Positions 19,349-28,364 of a stretch of 64,000 bases of DNA are shown piece by piece. Position 1 is the first letter of the stretch; each line of letters opens with the position of its first letter. The DNA comes from Alphaproteobacteria bacterium (GTDB taxonomy: Bacteria > Pseudomonadota > Alphaproteobacteria > Micropepsales > Micropepsaceae): contig JAFKEU010000005.1 of assembly GCA_017308475.1 (NCBI GenBank), positions 1-64,000 on the forward strand, written 5' to 3'. The translations under genes were made by a program, and so were the position numbers. The notes under the pieces were generated by a model that saw only the letters and a program-made list of their open reading frames with translations, did not search any database and was not told the DNA's origin.

Positions 19349-19879
19349 ATGAGCGCTTCTGCGCCGGTCGATCCCGGCACAATTATGTACACCAAAGATT
19401 GGCTCACTCTCATTGCATTGGTTCTAGGGCCAATTCTTGCTGTCGCGTGGACGCTGCATCACCAAGACAGAAAGGAACGCCGCTCCGCCAAAGAGCGGCT
19501 TTTTATCCAACTTATGGCCCATAGAAAATCCATTCCAATTTCCCTGGAATGGGCCCAAGCGTTGAACGTGATTGATGTGGTGTATGCAGATCATCCCAAA
19601 GTCGTAGAGCGCTGGCATGATCTGTACGACACCCTATGCACAACCAATCCGCCAGATTCTCGTGTACAGCATGAGCGCCTAGAGTTGCTATCGGAAATGG
19701 CGAAGGCTCTCGGCTATGGAGGGCTTCAGCAGACGGACATAGATAAGTTCTATGTCCCAGATGCCCACGCTCAGCAGGCTGCGCGTGCGTTTGAAGTCCA
19801 AACGGAGTTTCTTCGCGTGTTGAAAGCCTCAAAGAATATGGCCGAAGGAAAGCCCGGAGACGGCCCAGCCCAAGCCTAA
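19349..19879 (+). CDS. DUF6680-like protein with one membrane helix
   Basis: 176 aa. One N-terminal transmembrane helix (WLTLIALVLGPILAVAWTL, about 18-36), then a cytoplasmic helical domain: RLFIQLMAHRKSIPISLEWAQALNVIDVVYADHPKVVERWHDLYD and LLSEMAKALGYGGLQQTDID. Resembles the DUF6680 family by memory of its RxxLMxxR...ALNxIDVVF pattern; function unknown. It starts 20 bp after transposase fragment C and is followed by the inverted repeat at 19894. Base composition is lower in GC than the surrounding core genes. Confidence 0.6.
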   Translation: MSASAPVDPGTIMYTKDWLTLIALVLGPILAVAWTLHHQDRKERRSAKERLFIQLMAHRKSIPISLEWAQALNVIDVVYADHPKVVERWHDLYDTLCTTNPPDSRVQHERLELLSEMAKALGYGGLQQTDIDKFYVPDAHAQQAARAFEVQTEFLRVLKASKNMAEGKPGDGPAQA

Positions 19880-19893
19880 TCACCACAACCCCC

Positions 19894-19940
19894 GGTCAAA
19901 CTGTAACAGTGCCCCCCGTTGGGGCACTGGTGCAGTTTCG
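19894..19940. repeat. Inverted repeat E3, copy of E1
   Basis: Left arm ggtcaaactgtaacagtgcc, right arm ggcactggtgcagtttcggc; the cagtgcccc / gggcactg core pairs perfectly. Differs from E1 (18470-18515) mainly in the loop. Lies between the convergent DUF6680-like and HNH genes. Confidence 0.6.
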
Positions 19941-19971
19941 GCTTTTCCGAATGTCTCGTTGCCCGGCCGGA

Positions 19972-20292
19972 TCAGACCTGGGTCAAGGTCGGCGGCACAT
20001 GCCCGTTGAAAGCCTTGAAATACTTCAGCGCTGAAACCCAGACCTTCTGGGCGCGGGCCAGTTCCTGTTTCGTCGGCTCGCGATTTTTCTTTTCGCGATT
20101 GCAGGCCAGGCACGCCAGAACCAGGTTTCGGACAGATTTGTGCCCGGCACTGGCCGGCCTTACGTGATCCCTGGTCCATGCGCGGGCGCTCTTGCCGACC
20201 ATGACATTCCCTTCAAATTCGCACGCGCAATAGAAGCATTCTGCGCCTTGAGCCATAAAAAGCGCCGCTGCCATGTTCATGCCCTTGGTCAC
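19972..20292 (-). CDS. HNH endonuclease domain protein
   Basis: 106 aa from GTG 20292 with AGAGGA upstream. A single HNH domain: CFYCACEF zinc pair, WTRDHVRPASAGHKSVRNLVLAC (DH plus the N of HNH) and CLACNREKKNREP second Cys pair. A stand-alone HNH protein of this size may be a nicking or restriction-type nuclease or a mobile-element remnant. It lies beside transposase fragments and is probably acquired. Confidence 0.82.
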   Translation of the reverse strand: MTKGMNMAAALFMAQGAECFYCACEFEGNVMVGKSARAWTRDHVRPASAGHKSVRNLVLACLACNREKKNREPTKQELARAQKVWVSALKYFKAFNGHVPPTLTQV

Positions 20293-20503
20293 GTGGCGTC
20301 CTCTGGATGACGCCGCGATCCTAAAGACGTTGTATTAATCTCACGTCATCTTGGCATGTCCTGCCGGCAACGACGTAAGCCTTTGATATAGCTAGGAGAA
20401 ATCCGCGCCGCGGCCGCGCTTCGGTACCCGGAAGTTTGCGCCTTGAAGCCATTGCCGCATCGCGGACGCGGCCTTATGGTCCGCCGACCCCCGGAGCGAC
20501 CAG

Positions 20504-20644
20504 ATGCCCAAGACCCCCAACGACATGTCCGAGGCCGCCGTGAAGAAGCGCGCCGCCGCTTCCGCGGTCACCAGAGCCGCCGCCAAAGCCAAAGCCGCCG
20601 AACCCCCGCCGCCGCCGAAAATCCGCATCGCCAAGGGGCGGTAG
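20504..20644 (+). CDS. Possible 46-aa Ala/Lys/Pro-rich protein
   Basis: ATG 20504 follows CGGAGCGACC. The product begins MPKTPNDMSEAAVKKRAAAS, continues Ala/Lys-rich, has a PPPPP run and ends KIRIAKGR. Composition recalls small basic chromatin-type peptides, but low complexity makes homology inference unsafe. No other gene occupies the segment. Confidence 0.4.
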   Translation: MPKTPNDMSEAAVKKRAAASAVTRAAAKAKAAEPPPPPKIRIAKGR

Positions 20645-20751
20645 CGCCGGAGGAGTCCCGAAGCCTGAAAGGCTTTTCAGGCCGGTTTGCAGCAAGACTG
20701 CAAAGCCATTTCCGCATGGACCGATCGAAGATCGGAAAAAGCGGCAGGCTA

Positions 20752-20928
20752 CTATTCCGCGGACAGCCGCTTGAGCGTGGCTTCTTCCCGCATCATCAGA
20801 TCCCGGATCGTCTTTTGACGGTCGGCGTCGATCGCCGATGACTCCAGCAGATCACGGAAGCGATCAATGTTCGCCTTGGCGATCCAGATCGCCTGGGTCG
20901 TTTCGGCGTCGGGTACCTTGCTGCCCAT
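20752..20928 (-). CDS. Small conserved alphaproteobacterial protein, unknown function
   Basis: 58 aa from ATG 20928, preceded by GGAGG at 6-nt spacing. Core TTQAIWIAKANIDRFRDLLES...RQKTIRDLMMREEATLKRL is a two-helix protein of a kind I recall as common and uncharacterised in rhizobia and relatives. Standalone gene; the 277 bp up to the next gene hold no further ORF that I can support. Confidence 0.65.
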   Translation of the reverse strand: MGSKVPDAETTQAIWIAKANIDRFRDLLESSAIDADRQKTIRDLMMREEATLKRLSAE

Positions 20929-21205
20929 GTCAAGCCTCCGCAGTGGGAGAGCCAAGTCCGATTAGTATTCTTCTTCCCCGGAGCCCGAGTCAATTGGGCG
21001 GGCCGGGGGGGAGCACCCGAATACAACCTGCCGCCAGACTGTCACAATTTCCGCCACCTGGCAGAGGCGAGGCTGGCGGCGACCAGGATTGAAAGGAGAA
21101 AGGAGGGAGCATAACTTGCGCTCGCAAGGCCGGTCGGCGGACCGGACAGACCGGAAATCCGGGCCGCGATGGCGCGAGTTTCCGGAAAAACAGGCGGGGG
21201 GCCAT

Positions 21206-21646
21206 ATGAGCGAAGGTCTGCTTTTTCTGCATCTTCTTCTTTTCATGTTCTCGTTCGCCTTCACCGGCGGGCTGGGCATCTATCTGCAGCGGATCGCCCG
21301 GACGGGTGACGCCGGGGCGATCCATGCCGCGTTCCGGGCCGCCAATCCGCTTTCCAAAGCCGGCGGCATCGGCTGGATCCTGACCGGTGTGGTGGGCGGC
21401 GCCCTGGCCCAGGCCTATGGCTATGACCCCGCCGCACCCTGGCTGCTTTGCACTTATGCGATCTTCGCCGTCCTGCTGCTGAACGGTTTCCTGCTGCACC
21501 TGCCCTGGCAGCGCCGGGTTCTGGCGGCGGCGCCGGGGCCGGAGTTGGATGCGGCGCTGGCCGCACCCATTCACAAGATCGCCTCCGCTGTCAGCGCGGT
21601 CAGCGTGCTGGCGCTGATCTTCCTGATGACCGCGCGGCCGGGTTGA
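21206..21646 (+). CDS. DUF2269-like integral membrane protein
   Basis: 146 aa from ATG 21206. Four hydrophobic helices (LLFLHLLLFMFSFAFTGGLGIYL, IGWILTGVVGGALAQAYGY, WLLCTYAIFAVLLLNGFLLHL, ASAVSAVSVLALIFLMTA). The pattern of a first-helix GGLG, a central W and four helices fits DUF2269 proteins of unknown role. Convergent with the BKACE gene, with 12 bp between. Confidence 0.6.
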   Translation: MSEGLLFLHLLLFMFSFAFTGGLGIYLQRIARTGDAGAIHAAFRAANPLSKAGGIGWILTGVVGGALAQAYGYDPAAPWLLCTYAIFAVLLLNGFLLHLPWQRRVLAAAPGPELDAALAAPIHKIASAVSAVSVLALIFLMTARPG

Positions 21647-21658
21647 CGGGAGACCGGC

Positions 21659-22582
21659 CTAGAAGCTTACCTGGTCGCCGCCCTTCAGCGACAGGATGGC
21701 GCGCGCCTCGTCCGGGCTGGCGATTTCGCGGCCCAGGCCCTCGATGATCTGGCGCACCAGGCGCACCTGTTGGGCATTCGATTGCGCCAGCCTGCCGCGG
21801 CCGGCCCACAGCGAATCTTCCAGGCCCACGCGCACATGCCCGCCCATGGCCGCGGCCTGGGCGGCGACGGCCAGCTGGTTTTTCCCCGCGCCCAGGACCG
21901 ACCATTGATATTCGCCGCCGAACAGCCGGTCGGCCGTGCGCCGCATGTGCGCGACATCTTCGGGATGGGCGCCGATGCCGCCCAGGATGCCGAACACCGA
22001 TTGGACGAACAGCGGCGGTTTCACCAGCCCGCGTTCCAGGAAATGTGCCAGATTGTAGAGATGGGAGATGTCATAGCATTCGAACTCGAACCGCGTGCCG
22101 CAATCGCCCAGCTCCCGCAGCACATATTCGATGTCGCGGAAGGTGTTGCGGAACACCAGGTCGCGCGAACCCTCCAGCGCCTCTTTCTCCCAGTCGAAAC
22201 GAAAGGTCTTGAACCGGTTCAGCATGGGAAACAGGCCGAAGTTCATCGAGCCCATGTTGAGCGAGGCGACTTCCGGCTTGAAAGTCGCGGCGGGGCGGAT
22301 GCGGTCGTTCACCGTCATCCAGGGCGCGCCGCCCGTTGTCAGGTTCACCACCGCATCCGTCGCCTGCTTGATGCGCGGCAGAAAGCGGGCGAAAGCCTCA
22401 GGCGTCTGGTCGGGCTTGCCGGTTTGCGGATCGCGCGCATGCAGGTGGATGACCGCCGCGCCGGCTTCGGCGGCGCCGATGGCGGCCTGGGCGATCTCGT
22501 CCGGCGTCACCGGCAGATAGGGCGACATGGACGGCGTGTGGATCGCACCCGTCACCGCGCAGGTGATGATGACCTTGTTCAT
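21659..22582 (-). CDS. Beta-keto acid cleavage enzyme (BKACE, DUF849)
   Basis: 307 aa. The family condenses a beta-keto acid with acetyl-CoA to give acetoacetate and a new acyl-CoA (founder Kce acts on 3-keto-5-aminohexanoate). Zn-site and substrate motifs: GAAVIHLHARDP (His-x-His, about 42-53), FECYDISHL and SVLGAGKNQLAVAAQAAAMGGHVRVGLEDSLW. The start overlaps the stop of the dehydrogenase gene by 4 bases (ATGA). That pairing suggests the dehydrogenase produces the keto acid this enzyme cleaves, as in bacterial carnitine breakdown. Confidence 0.9.
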   Translation of the reverse strand: MNKVIITCAVTGAIHTPSMSPYLPVTPDEIAQAAIGAAEAGAAVIHLHARDPQTGKPDQTPEAFARFLPRIKQATDAVVNLTTGGAPWMTVNDRIRPAATFKPEVASLNMGSMNFGLFPMLNRFKTFRFDWEKEALEGSRDLVFRNTFRDIEYVLRELGDCGTRFEFECYDISHLYNLAHFLERGLVKPPLFVQSVFGILGGIGAHPEDVAHMRRTADRLFGGEYQWSVLGAGKNQLAVAAQAAAMGGHVRVGLEDSLWAGRGRLAQSNAQQVRLVRQIIEGLGREIASPDEARAILSLKGGDQVSF

Positions 22583-23526
22583 GAGCCGATCTCTTTTTCG
22601 GCGCGGCGCTTGTGCGCTGCCAGCGCCATCAGCCGCCGGTCGCGCCAGGCCTGGCGCCCGGGCAGGTCATCGGCGGCCAGCGCCGTCCGCCGTTCCGCCT
22701 CGATCCGATCCAGCACCGGGCCATCCCAATCGGGATGGTCCAGCGCGCTTTCGGCAATCCGTCGATAGACCGGCCAGTAGCGTTCGACATAGTCGCGCAC
22801 GCCCCCCGGCGCGTTGAGGTCGATGGTCTCGAACGGGCCCATGAAGGACCAGCGCAACGCCAGGCCGTCGCGGATGCCGGTATCGATGTCGGCGGCGCTG
22901 GCATAGCCGTGGGCCACCAGCCGGAAGGCTTCTTCCAGCAGCGCCCCCTGAAGCCGGTTCATGATGAAGCCGTCGATTTCGCGCGCCATCACGATAGGGG
23001 CGTGGCCGGCAGCCTTCAGGAAGTCCACCGTGCGTTCGACCACCGCGGGGTCGGTCCAGGGCGCGGGCACCACTTCGGCGGCGGGGATCAGATAGGGTGG
23101 ATTGATGGGATGCACCACGATGCAGCGGTTTCGCCCGGCAAGGGCTTCGGTGAAGCTGGACGGCAGAAGGGCCGAGGTCGAGCTGGCCAGGATGCAGTCT
23201 TTCGGGCTGGCCGCATCCAGCCGGGCGAAGACGGCACGCTTCACCGCCAGGTCTTCGGGCGTGTTTTCCTGGACGTAAGCCGCATCGGCCAGCGCCTCAT
23301 CCAGTCCGGCCGCCGGGTGCAGGCGCGCCCGCACCGCCGCGGCGCTATCGCCGTTCAGAAGATCATTGGCGGCCAGGTCGGGCAAAAGCGCGTCGATATA
23401 GTCCAGCGCCCGGGCCGGCGCGTCCTGCTGCTGGTCCCACAGCGTCACGTCATGGCCGGCGCGCGCGAAGCTGATCGCCCAGGCCCGGCCGATGAAGCCG
23501 GAGCCCGCAATTGCAATTTTGCCCAT
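22579..23526 (-). CDS. 3-hydroxyacyl-CoA dehydrogenase family (L-carnitine / lambda-crystallin-type) dehydrogenase
   Basis: 315 aa. N-terminal Rossmann fold (IAIAGSGFIGRAWAISFARAGHDVTLWD) followed by the 3HCDH helical domain with conserved VVHPINPPYLIPAAEVVPAPWT, DGFIMNRLQGALLEEAFRLV and LRWSFMGPFETIDLNAPGG. The short form without a second C-terminal repeat resembles L-carnitine dehydrogenase and lambda-crystallin/gulonate dehydrogenase. Translationally coupled to the downstream BKACE gene. Substrate is an inference: a beta-hydroxy acid such as carnitine. Confidence 0.85.
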   Translation of the reverse strand: MGKIAIAGSGFIGRAWAISFARAGHDVTLWDQQQDAPARALDYIDALLPDLAANDLLNGDSAAAVRARLHPAAGLDEALADAAYVQENTPEDLAVKRAVFARLDAASPKDCILASSTSALLPSSFTEALAGRNRCIVVHPINPPYLIPAAEVVPAPWTDPAVVERTVDFLKAAGHAPIVMAREIDGFIMNRLQGALLEEAFRLVAHGYASAADIDTGIRDGLALRWSFMGPFETIDLNAPGGVRDYVERYWPVYRRIAESALDHPDWDGPVLDRIEAERRTALAADDLPGRQAWRDRRLMALAAHKRRAEKEIGS

Positions 23527-23540
23527 CTTCCCCTGTCCGT

Positions 23541-24845
23541 CTATTTGCGAATCCTTGCCAGCGCGTCCTTGCTGATCTTGGCGACGACGTTGAATTCGGA
23601 ATCCACCACCTCGGCGATCCGGTATTGCATCGCAGTGCCCAGCAGCGGAGCGATGTCATGCGGGGTCAGGCCATAAGTGTCCGCGAGCCAGCGGCTCATC
23701 TGGGTCGTGGCGCTCTTCATCGCGGCATCCAGCGTGCCGCCGGTGCCCATGATCATCACCGAATCGGCATTTTCCAGGCGCGGCTGGCCCAGCGCCTTGC
23801 CCGGGATCAGGTCGACGCGGAACTGAACATCCATCGAGGTTTCCAGCCCCTGGCCCGGCAATTCGCCGTCGCCCTGCTGGGCGTGGCCGTCGCCCAGGAA
23901 CAGCAGCGCGCCGGGCTGGAACACCGGTATATAAAGAGAGGCGCCCTCGCGTACCTCCGGCGAATCCATGTTGCCGCCGAAGGGGCCCAGGTGGCCGCTT
24001 CCCAGCACCTCGTCGCGCGGCGGCGCCACGCCCACACAGCCCAGCATGGGCGACAGCCTGACGGTATAGCCGCTCATCCTGGCGCTCGGATCAACGATAC
24101 TGGCCGTGCCCGCCGCCGCGTCGAGCTTCCATTGCGTGAAGCCGCCCTCCAGATGGGCGATGCTGCGCAGGTAACCGGCTTCAAGCGCGGAGCTGGCGAT
24201 GAGGTTGGACTGATAGGCGCTGTCGCGGTTTGTGCGCACCCTGTCCAGGTGCACCACCAGCGTGTCGCCCGGCATTGCGCCTTCTATATAAAAGGGGCCC
24301 GTCAGCGGATTGCCGCGCGGTGCGCGGGGAGTGCCGTCACGATCATAGCCTCGGCTGTCCAGCGTGCGGGTATGCACGGTGTCGCCCGGCTGGATATGGA
24401 GGACCGGCGCGATCGCGGGCGAATAGACATTGTGAAACCGTGTGGGCGCGAAGTCGATCGTGCGGGGCGCGCGGCGCGGCGCCGGCCGCACCCCTTGCAG
24501 TGTTACCGGCCGCGCCAGACCGTCGCCGTCGTTCAGCGTGCCCTTGCCGGTCAGCCGATCATCCGAGAGCTGCAGAACCAGACTGCCGCATGGCTTGCCG
24601 CGCGCCATGCAGGCCAGGTGCAAGCCGTCCGCGCCCCGGCTGGCGGCAAAAGTGAGCGCGTTGAAGTGGGCCGCCTGCCCGCCCGGTTCGATCACCAGGC
24701 GGCCGTCGGTCATGGGCAGATAGAAGTTCCTGGCGCCGGCTTCACGCACCGCGACATCCCAGGTCCCGGAAATGTCGGCGGCCAGAGCCGGCGACGCGGC
24801 GATGATCGCTACAGCCGCGCCAATTGAACGGACAAAGGCCGTCAT
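23541..24845 (-). CDS. Acetamidase/formamidase family protein with signal peptide
   Basis: 434 aa from ATG 24845. Signal peptide MTAFVRSIGAAVAIIAASPALAA. A lipocalin-like leader of about 100 residues (DISGTWDVAVREAG...) precedes the acetamidase/formamidase domain: HIQPGDTVHTRTLDSRGYD, GNPLTGPFYIEGAMPGDTLVVHLDRV, MLGCVGVAP, GGNMDSPEVREGASLYIPVFQPGALLFLGDGHAQQGDGE. The family hydrolyses short amides and is usually cytoplasmic; this version is exported. It is 14 bp from the dehydrogenase gene and may be the first gene of that unit. Confidence 0.88.
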   Translation of the reverse strand: MTAFVRSIGAAVAIIAASPALAADISGTWDVAVREAGARNFYLPMTDGRLVIEPGGQAAHFNALTFAASRGADGLHLACMARGKPCGSLVLQLSDDRLTGKGTLNDGDGLARPVTLQGVRPAPRRAPRTIDFAPTRFHNVYSPAIAPVLHIQPGDTVHTRTLDSRGYDRDGTPRAPRGNPLTGPFYIEGAMPGDTLVVHLDRVRTNRDSAYQSNLIASSALEAGYLRSIAHLEGGFTQWKLDAAAGTASIVDPSARMSGYTVRLSPMLGCVGVAPPRDEVLGSGHLGPFGGNMDSPEVREGASLYIPVFQPGALLFLGDGHAQQGDGELPGQGLETSMDVQFRVDLIPGKALGQPRLENADSVMIMGTGGTLDAAMKSATTQMSRWLADTYGLTPHDIAPLLGTAMQYRIAEVVDSEFNVVAKISKDALARIRK

Positions 24846-24973
24846 CGCTGCCCCCAATTCTTTCGGCCCAGGCCCACGCCCGGACACTTGTTATCGGCGA
24901 AAGCATAGCTCCCGTCCTGTGGCCCGCCAAGCAGGCGGTCGGACGCGGAAATTGCCGGAGCAGGCAGAAAAAT

Positions 24974-24999
24974 GCCCCACAGGTGAAAACCTGTGGGGC
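24974..24999 (-). terminator. Intrinsic terminator downstream of the TonB receptor
   Basis: 11-bp perfect stem gccccacaggt / acctgtggggc with a 4-nt loop. On the minus strand it is followed by attttt. It isolates the receptor gene from the amidase gene. Confidence 0.85.
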
Positions 25000-25063
25000 T
25001 GAGGAAACACGCATGCCCTAGGGGGGATATGCGTGGAACTGGGAATCGGCCCGATCGCCTCCG

Positions 25064-25090
25064 GCAAGGGCCCCGGTTCGGGGCCCTTGC
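25064..25090 (-). terminator. GC-rich hairpin just after the TonB receptor stop
   Basis: 11-bp perfect stem gcaagggcccc / ggggcccttgc with a 5-nt loop, 10 bp past the stop codon. No T-run; probably an mRNA-end stabiliser or pause site ahead of the true terminator at 24974-24999. Confidence 0.6.
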
Positions 25091-25100
25091 GCGGTGCACA

Positions 25101-28100
25101 TCAATTGTTGATGCGGATGCCGACCTGGTAGAAGCGGCCAATCACGTCATACAGCGTGTTGTTCACTTCGTTGTTGCCGGTGTTCGGCGGGCTGGTGTTG
25201 AACGCGTTGTTGACCTTCACATAAAGCTGGGTCGAGTCGGTCCAATCGTAGGTGGCGCCGATGTCCATGTAGAGGACCGACGGCACATACTGGTAGTTGA
25301 TCGTATGGACCTGGTTGCTGTCGGTCGGGCAGCCGGTGGTGCAGACGATCCACTGGTTGCCGGGGCTGGTAATGCCCTGGCCGAGCCACTTGCCGCGCAT
25401 CACGCCATCGGCGAACCAGCGCTCCGTCAGCGTCAGGCCCAGCTTGTCACCCTGCCAGCTCTGCTGCGCAGTAACCTTCCAGGTCAGGACGTTGCCGGTT
25501 GTGCCGCTGTAGGTGTCGCTGTTGAAGCCGCCGCCCAGGACGCCCGCATTTTCCGAAGCGTACTGTCCGGGCTGGAACGGGTCCGAGATGAACTTCATGG
25601 TGTGGTTGGCCAGGAGGCGGGCCACGAAGTCGCCGGGGACATCCCAATCCTGCAGGTCGAACTGGTAGCTGGCTTCGACGTCGAAGCCGTCCGTCAGCAG
25701 ACCCGCCGAGTTGAACGGGATCGCGGTGATCGACAGCACCTGGTTGGGATCGCCCGCCAGACCCTGGTTGCCCACTGCGCCGGTCTGCGGCTGGCCATTG
25801 GCGGTCTGGATGAACTGCTGCGAACAGTAGCTCGAGATGCCCTGCGAGCAGAGATCTTCGACCGTCTGCGGGCCGGACGAGGCGATGATGCCCTTGACGA
25901 TGATGCGGTAGTAGTCGAACGAGGCCTGGAAGCCGGGCAGGAAGTCGGGCTGGTAGACCACGCCGATCTGGGTGGTCTGGCCTTTTTCGGGCTTCAGCAG
26001 GGGGTTGCCCGCATTCGTCTGGCCCATGACCTGGTTCTGGGTGCAGTTCGGGTCGGCGAACTTGTTGCAGAAGCCGCCATTGAGGGTCTGGCGCGGCAGG
26101 TAGAGGTCGGCCAGGTTCGGAGCGCGGACGTCACGCGACATGAGGGTGCGCAGGCGCACGCCCGGCAGCGGCGTATCCCAGGTCAGGCCCACCTTCCAGG
26201 CCATGATGTCGCCGGCGGTGGAGTAGCGCTCGAAACGACCGGCAAGATCCAGGTCGGCCTTGCCCCAGGTGGCATCGTTGATCAGCGGGATGCCGGTTTC
26301 GGCGAACACTTCGTTCACATGGTAGTTGCCCTGGCCGGCGGTGAAGTTGCCGGCATTCCAGTTGCCCGGATTGACGTGACCGGTGGCGCCGCCCGAAGCC
26401 TGGCAGTCGATCGACGGATCGGTGCAGGGATAGAGGGCGTTGGCCGGGCTGGAGGCGGTGATGCCGCCCGAATAGGGGTCGGACCACTGGGTGAAGGCTT
26501 CTTCGCGATAGTCGTAACCGAAGGCCACCGACACATCGCCGGCCCAATCCTTGATCGGGTTGGTGTTGATGTTGAGGCCGAAGGCTTCCTGGCGCAGATA
26601 CTGGCGCATCTCCGGACCGCCAACCTTGGCGCCATTGGCCTGGTTGTCGATATAGGCGATGGCCGCCGGGCTGGGCATGGAGGTGCCGAAGGGATTGAAC
26701 GGCACGCAGCCGTTGGCTCGGGCGGCAGGATCGCGGCAGACGATGGAGCCATCGGCCAGCTGGATCGTGTCCATCGCCAGGTTGAAGCGGTTCTTCAGCG
26801 GCATGTTGTGGATGTGGAATGCCGTGTCGTTCTCACCGTGCTGGAAATAGCTGTCCCAGGTGAAGTCGGTGTCGAACACATTGAAGGCGCCGTCGCCGCC
26901 GACCACATAGCGGCGCATGTCACGCTGGATGTCGACGATCTGGTCCAGGTTCATGTTGCCGTTGGAGGTGGTGACCGAGAAGCCCTGCACCGGAGCACCC
27001 GTCGCCGTCACTGTGGCATTCGAATTATAGAGGGGATTCGCATAGGCCGCGTTACAGGCCGCGATGGTTGCAGCATAGCTCAGGCCCACGCCGAACATGC
27101 CGGTCTGGGGCAGGAAGGCGTTATCGCACTTGATGCCGATGCCGCCCTTGTTGGAGTTGCCCTGCGCCGGGATGTTCTGGGTGCGCACGTTCGAGATGTT
27201 GATCGTGGCATAGATCTCGGTGTTGTCGTTCAGGTCGTAGGAGATGCGGCCATAGACGTTGCCACGGGTGATCGGGTCGATCAGCGAATGGGTGAACTGG
27301 CGCGCGGTCTGGTCACCCGGATCGGCCGGCGTGCCGAAGCAGGTACCGCCGATGGCGCCCGTCACCGAACCCGAGCTGCTGAACTTGCCATTGAAGTTGG
27401 GCGTACAACCGCCGGCATAGTCGAACTGCGATGCCTGGCCGTTGGCGCCGAAGATGGTGCCCTGCTTGGGACCGGAGTTCACCATCACATAGGGATAGGT
27501 GTTGGCATCCTGGGCCAGGTTGCCGACAATGAAGCGCGGACCGGTGTAGCCCGCCGAAACGCCGCTAAGTCCCGAGCCACTGGAATTCAGCGAATAGTTC
27601 GCGGTGCCGACCTGCGAGAAGAACTCGCGCCCGCCCGGATAGATTTTCGAGCCGAACTGGTTGTAGGACACGGGGAGCCTGGGCGCCACGCCAGCGGCAC
27701 TCTGGTATTCCGCTGCCATTTCCATGTGCAGGCGGCCACCCATCAGGCTGGTACCGGCCGCCATCTGCATGACCGCGGTGCCGTCGTCGCCATAGGTCGA
27801 CATGCCGCCCGAAGCGTTGAACTTGAAGCCCTCGAAATGCTTGTCGGTGACGAAGTTGACGACACCGGCGACGGCGTCCGAACCCCAGGAAGCCGAGGCA
27901 CCGCCGGTCACAACGTCCACGCGCTGGATCAGAAGCTGCGGCATCTGCGAGACGTCGACCGCGCCGTTCGGGTTGGCGGGCACGATGCGCTGGCCGTCGA
28001 TCAGGGTCAGGGTGCGGATAATGCCCAGGCCGCGCAGGTTCAGCGCGGACAGGCCCTGAAGACCGGTGGTGGTGGAGCCGGTGTTATAGGTTACGCCCGA

Positions 28101-28364
28101 GGAGCCTTCCAGCGCGGGCAGCTGGGTCACAGCTTCGAAAATATTGGGCTGGGCCTGTTTTTCCAGGTCGGCCGCGCTCATCACCGTCGTCGGCGTGGGC
28201 GCATCAAAGCCGGCATTCTGCAGTCGGGTCGATGACACAACCACCTGCTCGACGCCCTGCTGGGCGGGAGCAGCCTGCTGTGCCATCGCGGCGCCGGCGC
28301 TCAGCGCCAGCATGGCCACGCCGCCCGCAAGGCGCGCACGTGTCGTCGTCAATCCATAGATCAT
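25101..28364 (-). CDS. TonB-dependent outer-membrane receptor
   Basis: 1087 aa. Signal peptide (ends AAMAQQ), TonB-box-like VEQVVVSSTR, plug domain with RGLGIIRTLTLIDGQRIV and VDVVTGGASASWGSDAVAGVVNFV, then a 22-strand barrel ending VIGRFYQVGIRINN. No STN domain, so it is not itself a sigma-factor signaller. In this group such receptors import siderophores or oligosaccharides; the ligand is unknown. It is monocistronic, with GGGGATACC as ribosome site and two hairpins downstream. Confidence 0.95.
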   Translation of the reverse strand: MIYGLTTTRARLAGGVAMLALSAGAAMAQQAAPAQQGVEQVVVSSTRLQNAGFDAPTPTTVMSAADLEKQAQPNIFEAVTQLPALEGSSGVTYNTGSTTTGLQGLSALNLRGLGIIRTLTLIDGQRIVPANPNGAVDVSQMPQLLIQRVDVVTGGASASWGSDAVAGVVNFVTDKHFEGFKFNASGGMSTYGDDGTAVMQMAAGTSLMGGRLHMEMAAEYQSAAGVAPRLPVSYNQFGSKIYPGGREFFSQVGTANYSLNSSGSGLSGVSAGYTGPRFIVGNLAQDANTYPYVMVNSGPKQGTIFGANGQASQFDYAGGCTPNFNGKFSSSGSVTGAIGGTCFGTPADPGDQTARQFTHSLIDPITRGNVYGRISYDLNDNTEIYATINISNVRTQNIPAQGNSNKGGIGIKCDNAFLPQTGMFGVGLSYAATIAACNAAYANPLYNSNATVTATGAPVQGFSVTTSNGNMNLDQIVDIQRDMRRYVVGGDGAFNVFDTDFTWDSYFQHGENDTAFHIHNMPLKNRFNLAMDTIQLADGSIVCRDPAARANGCVPFNPFGTSMPSPAAIAYIDNQANGAKVGGPEMRQYLRQEAFGLNINTNPIKDWAGDVSVAFGYDYREEAFTQWSDPYSGGITASSPANALYPCTDPSIDCQASGGATGHVNPGNWNAGNFTAGQGNYHVNEVFAETGIPLINDATWGKADLDLAGRFERYSTAGDIMAWKVGLTWDTPLPGVRLRTLMSRDVRAPNLADLYLPRQTLNGGFCNKFADPNCTQNQVMGQTNAGNPLLKPEKGQTTQIGVVYQPDFLPGFQASFDYYRIIVKGIIASSGPQTVEDLCSQGISSYCSQQFIQTANGQPQTGAVGNQGLAGDPNQVLSITAIPFNSAGLLTDGFDVEASYQFDLQDWDVPGDFVARLLANHTMKFISDPFQPGQYASENAGVLGGGFNSDTYSGTTGNVLTWKVTAQQSWQGDKLGLTLTERWFADGVMRGKWLGQGITSPGNQWIVCTTGCPTDSNQVHTINYQYVPSVLYMDIGATYDWTDSTQLYVKVNNAFNTSPPNTGNNEVNNTLYDVIGRFYQVGIRINN

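Noticed and set aside
20392..20634. 80-codon minus-strand ORF rich in Gly/Ala/Phe
   Set aside because: Antisense to the better-supported 46-aa frame, low complexity, no ribosome site.
24993..28235. 1080-codon plus-strand open frame opposite the TonB receptor
   Set aside because: It mirrors the receptor gene codon for codon in a high-GC background, is His/Arg/Gly-rich, has no domain, and the minus-strand receptor is unambiguous. The same applies to 33577-35703, 48-50 kb plus-strand frames and 3387-5432.
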